From the NCBI GenBank assembly GCA_020027875.1, contig JAHRHA010000003.1, positions 62,001 through 126,000 on the forward strand: 64,000 bases of DNA, in the 5' to 3' direction. The DNA comes from Micromonosporaceae bacterium. Its GTDB lineage: Bacteria; Actinomycetota; Actinomycetes; Mycobacteriales; Micromonosporaceae. The position numbers were made by a program, and so were the translations under genes. Positions 19,245-26,686 of the stretch are shown here, piece after piece. Numbering within the stretch: the first letter of the stretch is position 1; every line of letters starts with the position of its first letter. The notes under the pieces are model-generated. The model was not told where the DNA came from. It ran no database searches and saw nothing but the letters and a program-made list of their open reading frames with translations.

Positions 19245-20830
19245 GATCCGTCCACAATCGACAGCGACCGCCTCGTGGCGGGCGACCAGGCCAGACGTTG
19301 CCCGGCCAGGGCCGGCCAGGCCTGCACCGCGCAGAACGGCGCACATTGGTGTGTGTCATCGGCGCCACGCGTGGCCACATGGACGCAGCACTGGGCCAAC
19401 CGCTCCTCGATCATTGTGGCCATGTCCATGAACGGCTTTACCGTGATGCGCTTGACCCGCTCCCCCAACAGTTTGCGCAGCCGGGTCTTGCCGCCCGGTA
19501 GTGCCGACGAGGCGAGCGTCAGGAGCGTTGAGACACCGAGGTCGCAGTTCTCGCAGATGTCCTTCCACAGCTCGCCGACCCGCGGGTGTGACAGCGATGA
19601 CTGCTCCGACAGCAGACCCAGCAGCGAATCCTTGACCGCCCCGCGCAGTGCGGCCGGGATCTCCACATCGGCGATCCGGTTCGCCACCACGTCCGGGGCC
19701 AGGTCGAGGAACTCCAGCAGCTTGTCGTGGCCGATCAACGCGGTGAGTGAGCGCCACTGACCCGCATCGTCGCGCAGTAGGTAGCCGACCGAGCAGCAAT
19801 GTGGGTGGGAGCACGGAAGAGCGGTCAGATCCCGCCAGGTGACCAGATCGCCGGTCTGCGGCCCGAGCCGGGCGAGTACCCCGGTGTGGGTCAGCCGGTT
19901 CGACCAGTCGATCGCGCCCGAGCGGCCGGAACCGAACTGCGGCTGGATGCTGATGCCACCGATATAGGGGGTGTCGAGCGCCCGCTTTACGACGGAGCCG
20001 ATCTCCTCGTCGTTCACACCCAGAGCCGCGGTCATCGTGAGCGTGGTGAAGATCCCCCTCGAACTCAGGCGCTCGATCGCCTGCTCCTTCAGGGAACGCA
20101 GATCGCCGCCGCGGTGGTGCCTGCTCGCATCGGCCGACTCCCCGTCGTACTGCAGGTAGACCTCGACGCGCTCCCGATGCTCGGTGATCAGGTCCAGCAG
20201 GGCGTCGTCACGAGCGATGCGTACCCCGTTGGTGTTGATAAGGACGCGTACGACGTTGCGCGCGGCCACCTCCCGCAGCAACTCCGCCAGTTGCGGGTAG
20301 AGCGTGGGTTCACCGCCGGAGAGCATCAGCACATCAATGCGCCCGTTCTCCCGCGACAGTCTGGTGTCAAGGCTCGCCAGCACGTCGGCGAGCGGCGCGA
20401 GCCCGGTCAGCTCGGGCGAGGAGTCGGTGAAGCACGTCGGGCAGCGTAGGTTGCACTCGGCGGTGATGTCGGCCAGCAGGATGCAGGTGTGCTGAGTCTG
20501 CATCTCCGGCAGCCCGCGCAGGTAGGCGGACGGGATGGGATCGAAGTTGCCGCGCACGTCGGGGATGTGGCGCTTCGTCGGCGCGGTCCACTGCTCCAGG
20601 TAACGCAGGATCTCGGGCGACTCGTCGTACATGGTCGAGACCAGGCCATGCTCCGGGCAGCCCCGCTCGAGCCAGATCCGGTCGTCCCGCTCGACCAGCC
20701 AGCCAGACAGCCTCGCCACCCGGTCCAGTGGGCGGCCCGGCTCGGCCGCTTGACAGTGCGGGCAGAACGCGTTGACGTACCGGTGGATCCGGTCGCCGCG
20801 CAATCCCATGCCAGTTCCTGGCGTCGTCAT
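19241..20830 (-). CDS. Radical SAM enzyme of the MJ0619/Tes (tetraether synthase) type
   Basis: 529 aa. The N-terminal metal knuckle is C23-x2-C26 with C58-P-E-H61-G. The radical SAM cluster motif is C126-x3-C130-x2-C133 (ECNLRCPTCF), followed by LMLSGGEPTLYPQL. Further Cys sites are LPCSHPHCCSVGYLL, CENC, and a C-terminal set C481-C482...C496...C500 (CCVHVA...CAPFCAVQAW). This architecture matches MJ0619-like proteins, first linked to methanopterin methylation and later shown to join lipid tails (Tes/GDGT synthase). The substrate here is unknown. It is coupled by ATGA overlaps to an Lgt-like gene upstream and a small membrane gene downstream, which favours a lipid substrate. Confidence 0.85.
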   Translation of the reverse strand: MTTPGTGMGLRGDRIHRYVNAFCPHCQAAEPGRPLDRVARLSGWLVERDDRIWLERGCPEHGLVSTMYDESPEILRYLEQWTAPTKRHIPDVRGNFDPIPSAYLRGLPEMQTQHTCILLADITAECNLRCPTCFTDSSPELTGLAPLADVLASLDTRLSRENGRIDVLMLSGGEPTLYPQLAELLREVAARNVVRVLINTNGVRIARDDALLDLITEHRERVEVYLQYDGESADASRHHRGGDLRSLKEQAIERLSSRGIFTTLTMTAALGVNDEEIGSVVKRALDTPYIGGISIQPQFGSGRSGAIDWSNRLTHTGVLARLGPQTGDLVTWRDLTALPCSHPHCCSVGYLLRDDAGQWRSLTALIGHDKLLEFLDLAPDVVANRIADVEIPAALRGAVKDSLLGLLSEQSSLSHPRVGELWKDICENCDLGVSTLLTLASSALPGGKTRLRKLLGERVKRITVKPFMDMATMIEERLAQCCVHVATRGADDTHQCAPFCAVQAWPALAGQRLAWSPATRRSLSIVDGS

Positions 20831-21624
20831 ACCTGCACCTCCACTGTGCTGCGGGCCGTAGGACTTCGATACACGCCCCTTCGCGTCTGGCGCACCAGGT
20901 GCCAGACCACGAGCGGAAAGCAGGCGAACAGAAACAGTTGGGGCCGCGTCATGCCCGCGAAGACGACCTCATTGCCGCGGACGAACTCGACCGCGAATCG
21001 GAACACGGCGTACCCCGCTATGTAGAGCTTGAACAGCTCCCCGGGTTCGGTGATGCGGCCGCGCAACCACCACAGGACGGCGAACGCCGCGAGGTGAAAG
21101 GCGATTTCGTACGCAAACGAGGGGTGCATCGGTACGCCAGCGACCGCGCCTGGGATCACCGAGGCTTCGCCCGGGGTGAGCGTGATCCCCCAGGGCAGGC
21201 CCGTCGGCGTACCGGGGAGTTCTGTGAGGAGGCAGCCGACGCGTCCCACCGCCATGCCGATCGCCACCGCCGGCGCGAACAGGTCGCCCGTCTTTTGTCG
21301 ATAGCCGGTGAGCTTCTTCGCTGCGAGCGCCCCGAAGTAGGCACCTACCAGTCCGGAGAGAATGCTCCGGTTGCCGTAGAGCCACTGCTCAATGAAGGAG
21401 GCATTCTGACGGATGTCCACGTGCTGCATCCATGTCCCAAGCCGGCCGAGCACTGCGCCGCCCAGGAGGGCACCCGAAACGACCACCCAGATCCGATCGT
21501 CGGCGATCCCGCGCCGACGGACCTCGGCCAGGAAGACTAATGCAGCGGCGATGACGCCGAGGCCGACGAAGGCGTCATGAGTGCCTATCGGGATCGGCCC
21601 GAGATGCCCGAGTGTCGGGACCAC
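20827..21624 (-). CDS. Divergent prolipoprotein diacylglyceryl transferase (Lgt) family protein
   Basis: 265 aa, seven or so membrane helices. Lgt landmarks are present: GLVGAYFGALAAKKL, AVAIGMAVGRVGCLL, HPSFAYEIAFHL and RFAVEFVRGNE. Canonical Lgt has an HGG histidine and GRxGN-F-N. Here the His position reads LSG and the Asn reads Cys, so ordinary lipoprotein transfer is doubtful. Lgt uses phosphatidylglycerol as diacylglyceryl donor, so a lipid role is still likely. The GTG at 21624 follows GAGGGGGG; a GTG at 21651 has no Shine-Dalgarno. The stop overlaps the radical SAM start. Confidence 0.85.
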   Translation of the reverse strand: MVPTLGHLGPIPIGTHDAFVGLGVIAAALVFLAEVRRRGIADDRIWVVVSGALLGGAVLGRLGTWMQHVDIRQNASFIEQWLYGNRSILSGLVGAYFGALAAKKLTGYRQKTGDLFAPAVAIGMAVGRVGCLLTELPGTPTGLPWGITLTPGEASVIPGAVAGVPMHPSFAYEIAFHLAAFAVLWWLRGRITEPGELFKLYIAGYAVFRFAVEFVRGNEVVFAGMTRPQLFLFACFPLVVWHLVRQTRRGVYRSPTARSTVEVQV

Positions 21625-21660
21625 CGCCGCCCCCCTCGCCTCTGCGGGCACACTACCGGT

Positions 21661-22092
21661 CTACGCAGTCCGGAGGAGCGCAATACAGACGCCGCCGCCA
21701 ACGAGCAAACCGATCGCAATACTGATCAGCAGGCCCGCGCCGAAGCCTCGTGTTCGCTGCAGAATCGTCAGCACCAACCCCGGGATGAACAGCACGACGC
21801 TGGCGACGAAGCCGAGGAGCACGAACCCAATTGCCCAGTAGCCCTGATCGTCCCGTCCGCCGGTGAACGAGAACGACAAGCCGTACGCGACCAGGTAGAG
21901 CAGAAGACCGACGCCGATGCCCACCAGCGGTGCGGATCGGCCCAGCCACCCGGGGGGAGCCGGCGCGCCCTCCGTCGGAGAAACCTGTGGTGCGGACGGC
22001 AGCTCCGGCGGCTGGACCGGCGGAAGCTCCGGCGGATGCTCGCCGGGCTGGTCTCGCTCATCGGGGCCGGGCTCGCCGGCGGCGGTGGACAT
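21661..22092 (-). CDS. Proline-rich N-terminus plus three-helix membrane protein
   Basis: 143 aa. Residues 1-52 are Pro/Glu-rich (HPPELPPVQPPELP), and three helices follow at about 54-76, 85-110 and 117-141. It resembles small DUF4190-like actinobacterial membrane proteins. Its ATG overlaps the upstream TGA (TGATG), and its stop lies 36 nt before the Lgt-like GTG, so it belongs to the same transcription unit. The Pro-rich tail could bind partners. Function unknown. Confidence 0.75.
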   Translation of the reverse strand: MSTAAGEPGPDERDQPGEHPPELPPVQPPELPSAPQVSPTEGAPAPPGWLGRSAPLVGIGVGLLLYLVAYGLSFSFTGGRDDQGYWAIGFVLLGFVASVVLFIPGLVLTILQRTRGFGAGLLISIAIGLLVGGGVCIALLRTA

Positions 22093-22400
22093 CAGCCCGC
22101 CTGAATGACGAGAAAGCCGACGACCCCGCCGACCAGCCAGCCGGCGATGAGGCTCGCGCCGAGGTCCCGCTTGCCGCGGACGATCTGCACGATTCCCAGG
22201 ATGAGGCACGCGAGGGCAACAACCACCTCGCCGACCACCAAAGTGGACAGCACGGCGACAAGGTCCTCGAACCCGCCGCCCTGCGGCTTGACCAGCCGGC
22301 CGGCGAGGAAGGCGGCACCCAGGACCAGAGCCTGGGCGACGACGCCGACGAGTGCGCCGACGATTGCCCGGCCGGCGCGGAACGTAGATGTCTCGATCAC
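22092..22400 (-). CDS. Three-helix membrane protein, first gene of the Lgt-like/radical SAM operon
   Basis: 102 aa, starting VIETSTFRAGRAIVGALVG. Helices lie at about 10-35, 45-72 and 79-100; a short basic loop RGKRD separates the last two. TAGCGT lies 6 nt before the GTG, so the operon promoter is probably here and the transcript leaderless. Coupled by TGATG to the next gene. No family is recognised beyond small actinobacterial membrane proteins. Confidence 0.72.
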   Translation of the reverse strand: MIETSTFRAGRAIVGALVGVVAQALVLGAAFLAGRLVKPQGGGFEDLVAVLSTLVVGEVVVALACLILGIVQIVRGKRDLGASLIAGWLVGGVVGFLVIQAG

Positions 22401-22461
22401 GGCCGCACGCTAGCCGATTGCCGCACGGCAAACAACAGCCCTATCGGACCGCGTTCCTCGA

Positions 22462-22519
22462 CGATCTAGGCCGAAGTCGCGTGATCGGTGATCAACTCAC
22501 GCGACTCCGCCCTAGATCG
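22462..22519. repeat. Palindromic repeat family A, copy 1
   Basis: Left arm CGATCTAGGCCGAAGTCGCG and right arm (reverse complement) CGATCTAGGGCGGAGTCGCG fold back around TGATC. It is intergenic, between the divergent radical SAM operon and the SRPBCC-DUF4166-TetR operon. Two other copies lie at 24668 and 43844. Confidence 0.85.
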
Positions 22520-22545
22520 ACGCGACGGGGGCGAGCGGGACGGGG

Positions 22546-22609
22546 TTGAGCAAGTGCTCAACGCTGGTCTACGCTGTTACTTGAGCGAGTGCTCAAAGCG
22601 AGTGCTCAA
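22546..22609 (+). promoter_or_regulatory. TetR-type operators and promoter of the SRPBCC-DUF4166-tetR operon
   Basis: Operator 1, TTGAGCAAGTGCTCAA (22546-22561), is a perfect 7+2+7 palindrome. Operator 2, TTGAGCGAGTGCTCAA (22581-22596), has one mismatch. A half site TGCTCAA follows at 22603-22609. A -35 (TTGAGC, inside operator 1) and a -10 (TACGCT, 22570-22575) are 18 nt apart. The start of transcription would fall within operator 2, so occupancy should repress. The regulator is probably the TetR gene at the end of the operon. Confidence 0.75.
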
Positions 22610-22626
22610 GACTGGAGGGAGCACGG

Positions 22627-23340
22627 ATCCGGCCGCTCTACATCGAAACCCGCATTCGGGCCGATCTGGACACGGTCTGGCGGCTGACCCAGGATCCGCA
22701 CGAGCACCAACGCTGGGACCTCCGCTTCACCACGATCGACTACGAGCCGGTGCGGGAGCCCGGCGCAGCACGTCATTTTCGCTACGCCACCCGGATCCTG
22801 CCCGGCCTATCCGTCGATGGAGTGGGCGTGTTCGCCGGGGAGCGCTGGCGCCGCGACGGCTCACGCACATCGGCGTTGCGGTTCCGCGGCACGCATCAGC
22901 TGTCCCCCATCGGTGCCGGCTCCGGCTACTGGCGATATCAGCCGACCGAATCGGGAGTCCGGTTTCTCACGGGATACGACTACCGGCCAGCGTGGGGCCG
23001 TGCCGGCCGGGCGGCCGACCTTGTCGTGCGCCCGCTGATGGGTTGGGCGACGGCGTGGTCGTTCGATCGCCTCCGGCTCTGGCTCGAACGGGGGGTCACA
23101 CCGCGACGGGCCCTCCATCACGCGGTCATTGAGGTTGTGGTTCGGGCATCCCTCCCTGTCCTTGTCGGCGTCGCGGCGCCCGCCCCGGTCAGAGTCCCGG
23201 TCACGACGATCCTTGTCGTTGCCGCCGCGCTTATTCCTCCGTTACCTGACACACCGGCGGCCCGGCGGTGCCAGCGCAAGCCTGCCGCGCCGAACATCTC
23301 CAGGCCACCGTCCCTCCTCACCACCTTGAAGCGAGCATGA
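22627..23340 (+). CDS. SRPBCC-fold protein, apparent ATC start
   Basis: 237 aa. RPLYIETRIRADLDTVWRLT and HEHQRWDLRFTTIDY are typical of the SRPBCC/START-like ligand-binding fold (about 1-170); a hydrophobic C-terminal part follows (LVGVAAPAPVRVPVTTILVV). The first codon in the right place is ATC, 8 nt after a strong GGAGGG. The frame upstream has no ATG, GTG or TTG before a stop; the only other candidate is CTG, which overlaps the Shine-Dalgarno. The next GTG (22750) would remove the first strand and helix. Its stop overlaps the DUF4166 start (ATGA). Confidence 0.75.
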   Translation: MRPLYIETRIRADLDTVWRLTQDPHEHQRWDLRFTTIDYEPVREPGAARHFRYATRILPGLSVDGVGVFAGERWRRDGSRTSALRFRGTHQLSPIGAGSGYWRYQPTESGVRFLTGYDYRPAWGRAGRAADLVVRPLMGWATAWSFDRLRLWLERGVTPRRALHHAVIEVVVRASLPVLVGVAAPAPVRVPVTTILVVAAALIPPLPDTPAARRCQRKPAAPNISRPPSLLTTLKRA

Positions 23341-24020
23341 CCTCCATCTTCGAACGGGCACTGGGCGCGGACTATGCACGGCTGCATCCCGAACTACAGC
23401 GGCGATTCGGGTTCTCCAGCGAGGACGGAAGGTCCTGTGTGGGCACGGGCGTGATGGACCAGATCTGGCGTGGCTCGGCCTTCACGGTCCCCTTTCTCTG
23501 GCTGGGCACGGCCCGGCACATCCTCTTTCCGGAGACCGGCACCCGCGTACCGTTCATGATTGAGAACTACGCGTACCGCGATGGCTTCGGTCGGGAGACG
23601 TTGACGTTCGTGCGGACCTTCGAGGTCAGGCCCCGGCGACGGCGACGGTTCGATGCGACCATGGTCTACAGCCCGCATAGGCGCCGAATCGTGGACTTCC
23701 TGGGCACCCATCAACACATGGCGGTCGACCTCGACGTGATGGTGGACGATCAAGGAGGCCTGCACATCCACAGCGACCTGCAGCGTTTCTGTGCCGGCTC
23801 GTTGCGTCTCCGCTTCCCCACAGCGCTCTCCGGCGAGGCAGACCTGCATGAGTGGTACGACGACGAAGGCGGCCGGTTCAGGATCAACGTGACCGTGTCC
23901 AATCGTCGGTTCGGGCGGATCTTCGGTTATCACGGGAGCTTCACCGTGGACTATGTGGACACCGGCCGGGCCCCAATTCCGGCGGCGGCGAAGCCGTTGC
24001 GGGAGAATCCCTACCTCTGA
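23337..24020 (+). CDS. DUF4166 domain protein
   Basis: 227 aa, starting MTSIFERALGADYARLHPEL. DUF4166 signatures are LHPELQRRFGF near the N-terminus and a C-terminal FGYHGSFTVDYV. A basic patch VRPRRRRRFDATM sits mid-chain. The domain is often fused to a saccharopine dehydrogenase-like NAD domain; here it stands alone. Function is unknown. The ATG overlaps the upstream stop (ATGA), and 13 nt separate it from tetR, so the three genes form an operon under the two TetR-type operators. Confidence 0.82.
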   Translation: MTSIFERALGADYARLHPELQRRFGFSSEDGRSCVGTGVMDQIWRGSAFTVPFLWLGTARHILFPETGTRVPFMIENYAYRDGFGRETLTFVRTFEVRPRRRRRFDATMVYSPHRRRIVDFLGTHQHMAVDLDVMVDDQGGLHIHSDLQRFCAGSLRLRFPTALSGEADLHEWYDDEGGRFRINVTVSNRRFGRIFGYHGSFTVDYVDTGRAPIPAAAKPLRENPYL

Positions 24021-24033
24021 CAGAGGAGCTCAG

Positions 24034-24684
24034 ATGGCTGACACCCGGCAGAAGCTGATCGTCGGCGCGATGGAGACCATCCGAACTCACGGCATCGCCG
24101 GCGTCTCGGCGCGCACCGTAGCGGCATCCGCGGGCGTCAACCAGGCGCTTGTGTTCTACCACTTTGGTAGCGTTGACGACCTTCTCAGCGAGGCGTTCCT
24201 CTCCGCCACCCGAGCCCGGGTCGAGCGGTACCGTGAGCGGCTGGCCGCAGTCGCGACGGTGCGGGACCTGCTGGATGTCGGTCGGCGGTTGCATGAGGAG
24301 GAGCGCGCACTGGGCAACGTGACCGTCCTGGCACAGCTGTTGGCCGGCGCCCAGAGTGACGCCAAACTCGCCGGGTCGACGGCTGAGGCGCTCGGTCTCT
24401 GGGTCGCCGAGATCGAGGCGGTTCTCGTGCGCGTGCTAGCCGGGACGCCGCTGGCGGATCTCGCCGACTCGGCCGGCCTGGCGGCCGCTGTCTCTGCCGC
24501 CTTCATTGGCCTGGAACTCTTCGAGGGAGTGGACCCTGTCGGCGCCCATGCCGCGCTGACCTCCCTCGAACAACTGGCCGTCCTGGTGGAGGTGATGGAG
24601 GATCTCGGCCCGGTCACCCGCCGAGCGTTGCGCGCGAAGCTGCGCCCCCCCGCCGCGCGCTCACCTCGTCGATCTAGGGCGTAG
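24034..24684 (+). CDS. TetR-family transcriptional regulator
   Basis: 216 aa. The N-terminal helix-turn-helix (about 10-55) reads GVSARTVAASAGVNQALVFYHFGS, a canonical TetR DNA-binding domain; the rest is an all-helical ligand domain. GAGGAG lies 7 nt before the ATG at 24034. It is the last gene of its operon and probably represses it through the TTGAGC-N4-GCTCAA sites. The last five codons (…RSRA and stop) lie inside family A repeat copy 2, so the C-terminus has been supplied by the repeat. Confidence 0.92.
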   Translation: MADTRQKLIVGAMETIRTHGIAGVSARTVAASAGVNQALVFYHFGSVDDLLSEAFLSATRARVERYRERLAAVATVRDLLDVGRRLHEEERALGNVTVLAQLLAGAQSDAKLAGSTAEALGLWVAEIEAVLVRVLAGTPLADLADSAGLAAAVSAAFIGLELFEGVDPVGAHAALTSLEQLAVLVEVMEDLGPVTRRALRAKLRPPAARSPRRSRA

Positions 24685-24729
24685 CGACGTAGTTTGATCT
24701 TTAGCCACGTCGCTTAGCCCTAGATCGAC
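24668..24729. repeat. Palindromic repeat family A, copy 2
   Basis: GTCGATCTAGGGCGTAGCGA and, 22 nt on, the complementary arm ending CTTAGCCCTAGATCGAC. It overlaps the 3' end of tetR and fills the space before the convergent cimA gene. It is an 8-9 bp better-matched palindrome at its outer ends than in the middle. Confidence 0.85.
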
Positions 24730-24745
24730 GCGCGGAGGAGGAGCA

Positions 24746-26350
24746 CTAGGCGGACGGGGAGTGGGCCAGACCGTAGGCGAGGGCGTCGACGAGCGCGTGC
24801 CAGCTCGCCTCCACTACATTCTCGTGCACGCCGACCGTGACCCAATCCTGCCCGTCATCCCCATGCGTCTCCACGAGCACCCGCGTGATGGCACCCGTGC
24901 CGTGTGAGCCCTCGAGGATCCGTACCTTGTAATCCGCCAACTCAAAGGCGGCCAGCGTCGGGAAGTGTTGCGACAGCGCCACCCGCAAAGCTTCGTCGAG
25001 GGCGTTCACCGGACCGTTCCCGTCAGCGGTGGCGATGACGCGCTCACCCTGGACTCGTACCTTCACGGTCGCCTCCGAGACGACGGCGCCGTCCTCACGG
25101 TGCTCCACGATGACCCGATAGGACTCCAACCCAAACGGTGCTACCGTCTCGCCGAGTTCGTCGCGCACCATCAGCTCGAACGAGGCGTCTGCGGCTTCAA
25201 AGGACCAACCGGCGGCCTCCATCTCCTTGACCCGCTTTGTGACCCGCGACAGGGTGTCCGGATGGTCGGCCAGGTCCAGCCCGAGCTCACGTGACTTGAG
25301 CTCGATGCTGGCCCGGCCGGCCATCTCGGTGACCAGAATTTTCATGTCGTTGCCGACGGTGGCCGGGTCTATATGGTTGTAGAGCACCGGATCCACCTTG
25401 ATTGCGCTCGCGTGCAGCCCCGCCTTGTGAGCGAAGGCGGCCGCCCCGACGTAGGCCTGGTGGGTGTCGGGGGCGAGGTTCGCGATGTCCGCGATGGCGT
25501 GGGAGACGCGCACCATCTGCTCCAGGCACCCGTCCGGCAGGACGGGCAGCCCGAGCTTGAGTTGCAGGTTGGCCACGGTCGCGAACAGGTCGGCGTTGCC
25601 GGGCCGCTCGCCGTAGCCGTTGGCGGTGCACTGGAAATGGCGGACCCCAGCCTCGACCGCGGCCACCGTGTTGGCGACGGCGCATGAGGTGTCGTTCTGG
25701 CAATGGATGCCGAGCTGGAGAACCACATCGTCCGAAGTGGAGCCAAGCAGTGCGGCGACGCGGTCCGACACCTCCATCACTGCGCCGGTCACCATCGACG
25801 GGAGCATCCCGCCGTTGGTGTCACACATGACGGCCACCTCGGCTCCGGCCTCCAGCGCCGTGGCGGCGACCGAAGCAGTGTACGACGGGTCGACGCGGAA
25901 GCCGTCGAAGAAGTGTTCACAGTCGAGAAAGACACGTCTGCCCTCCTTGCGGAAGAACTCAACCGTGTCGCGCACCATCGCGAGGTTCACCTCTCGCGTG
26001 GTACGCAGCGCTCGCTCGACATGGCGAACGTCTGACTTCGCGACAAGGCATACCGCCGGCGTCTCGGCCTCCAGCAGTGCCCGTACCTGCGGATCTGACT
26101 CGGCCGTCAGATCGGCTCGCCGGGTCGAGCCGAACGCCACGAGTAGTGCGTGTTTAAGATCAAGTTCGGAGCGGGCTCGACGGAAGAACTCTGTGTCCTT
26201 CGGCATCGCGCCGGGCCATCCTCCCTCGATGAAACCGACGCCGATCTCGTCGAGCAGACGCGCTACCGCGAGCTTGTCCACGACCGAGTACGTGATGCCC
26301 TCCCGCTGGGCGCCGTCCCGGAGCGTGGTGTCGAAGACCTGGTACATCAT
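24746..26350 (-). CDS. cimA: Citramalate synthase
   Basis: 534 aa. Condenses pyruvate with acetyl-CoA to (R)-citramalate, a threonine-independent route to 2-oxobutyrate and isoleucine. VFDTTLRDGAQREG is the DRE-TIM catalytic signature; HCQNDTSCAVANTVAAVEAG and CTANGYGERPGN are also in place. The C-terminal part (about 400-534) is the LeuA-type allosteric domain. Two ATG codons start the frame (26350, 26347). The 5' region contains an Ile-rich leader peptide and a terminator, so transcription is probably controlled by isoleucine supply. It converges with tetR. Confidence 0.95.
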   Translation of the reverse strand: MMYQVFDTTLRDGAQREGITYSVVDKLAVARLLDEIGVGFIEGGWPGAMPKDTEFFRRARSELDLKHALLVAFGSTRRADLTAESDPQVRALLEAETPAVCLVAKSDVRHVERALRTTREVNLAMVRDTVEFFRKEGRRVFLDCEHFFDGFRVDPSYTASVAATALEAGAEVAVMCDTNGGMLPSMVTGAVMEVSDRVAALLGSTSDDVVLQLGIHCQNDTSCAVANTVAAVEAGVRHFQCTANGYGERPGNADLFATVANLQLKLGLPVLPDGCLEQMVRVSHAIADIANLAPDTHQAYVGAAAFAHKAGLHASAIKVDPVLYNHIDPATVGNDMKILVTEMAGRASIELKSRELGLDLADHPDTLSRVTKRVKEMEAAGWSFEAADASFELMVRDELGETVAPFGLESYRVIVEHREDGAVVSEATVKVRVQGERVIATADGNGPVNALDEALRVALSQHFPTLAAFELADYKVRILEGSHGTGAITRVLVETHGDDGQDWVTVGVHENVVEASWHALVDALAYGLAHSPSA

Positions 26351-26387
26351 GGCGGGTTTCCCTATCTTGCGAGAGCAACAACGGTAT

Positions 26388-26458
26388 TTGGCGCAAACAA
26401 AAGACCCCCCGCGGAGTGCGGGAGGTCTGCGCGCGCAGGTGGAGCAGTCTGCGCGCGC
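26388..26458 (-). promoter_or_regulatory. Attenuator hairpins in the cimA leader
   Basis: On the minus strand, immediately after the leader peptide stop, GCGCGCGCAG pairs with CTGCGCGCGC (10 bp, loop of 10). The next bases, AGACCTCCCGC and GCGGGGGGTCT, form an 11-bp stem with a 5-nt loop, followed by TTTTGTTT: an intrinsic terminator ahead of cimA. GCGCGCGCAGAC occurs twice, so alternative pairings are possible. Which pairing is the antiterminator is not settled by inspection. Confidence 0.8.
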
Positions 26459-26493
26459 TAGGCGATAATGATCTGGCTACAGGGCCGGCTCAC
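26458..26493 (-). CDS. Ile-codon leader peptide of cimA
   Basis: GTG start, VSRPCSQIIIA, 11 residues with three consecutive Ile codons (ATC ATT ATC) just before GCC and the stop. GGCAGGAT lies about 6 nt upstream. The stop codon abuts the first attenuator hairpin, so a ribosome waiting for Ile-tRNA would cover it. This is the geometry of ribosome-mediated attenuation. It is a single-amino-acid sensor, fitting an enzyme of isoleucine synthesis only. Confidence 0.8.
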   Translation of the reverse strand: MSRPCSQIIIA

Positions 26494-26686
26494 GGTTGTA
26501 TCCTGCCACTCACGCCAGGACGGAGTGAGCGTCGTCTCAGATACTGGTATTGGCGTCCTATCGCCGGGACGCGGCCGGTCGCCACCCGGCTCGCCAGGAT
26601 AGTCCAGCCGCGAGCTGGGTGTACAAGCTGCGCGGCTGGGTACAACCCCACCGGCAGCACGAACCGAATGGACGGAGGAACCTGCC

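Noticed and set aside
22462-22519. Repeat family A copy as an ordinary terminator
   Set aside because: It lies between divergent operons, where no transcript ends, and lacks a T-run; the dispersed-repeat reading fits better.
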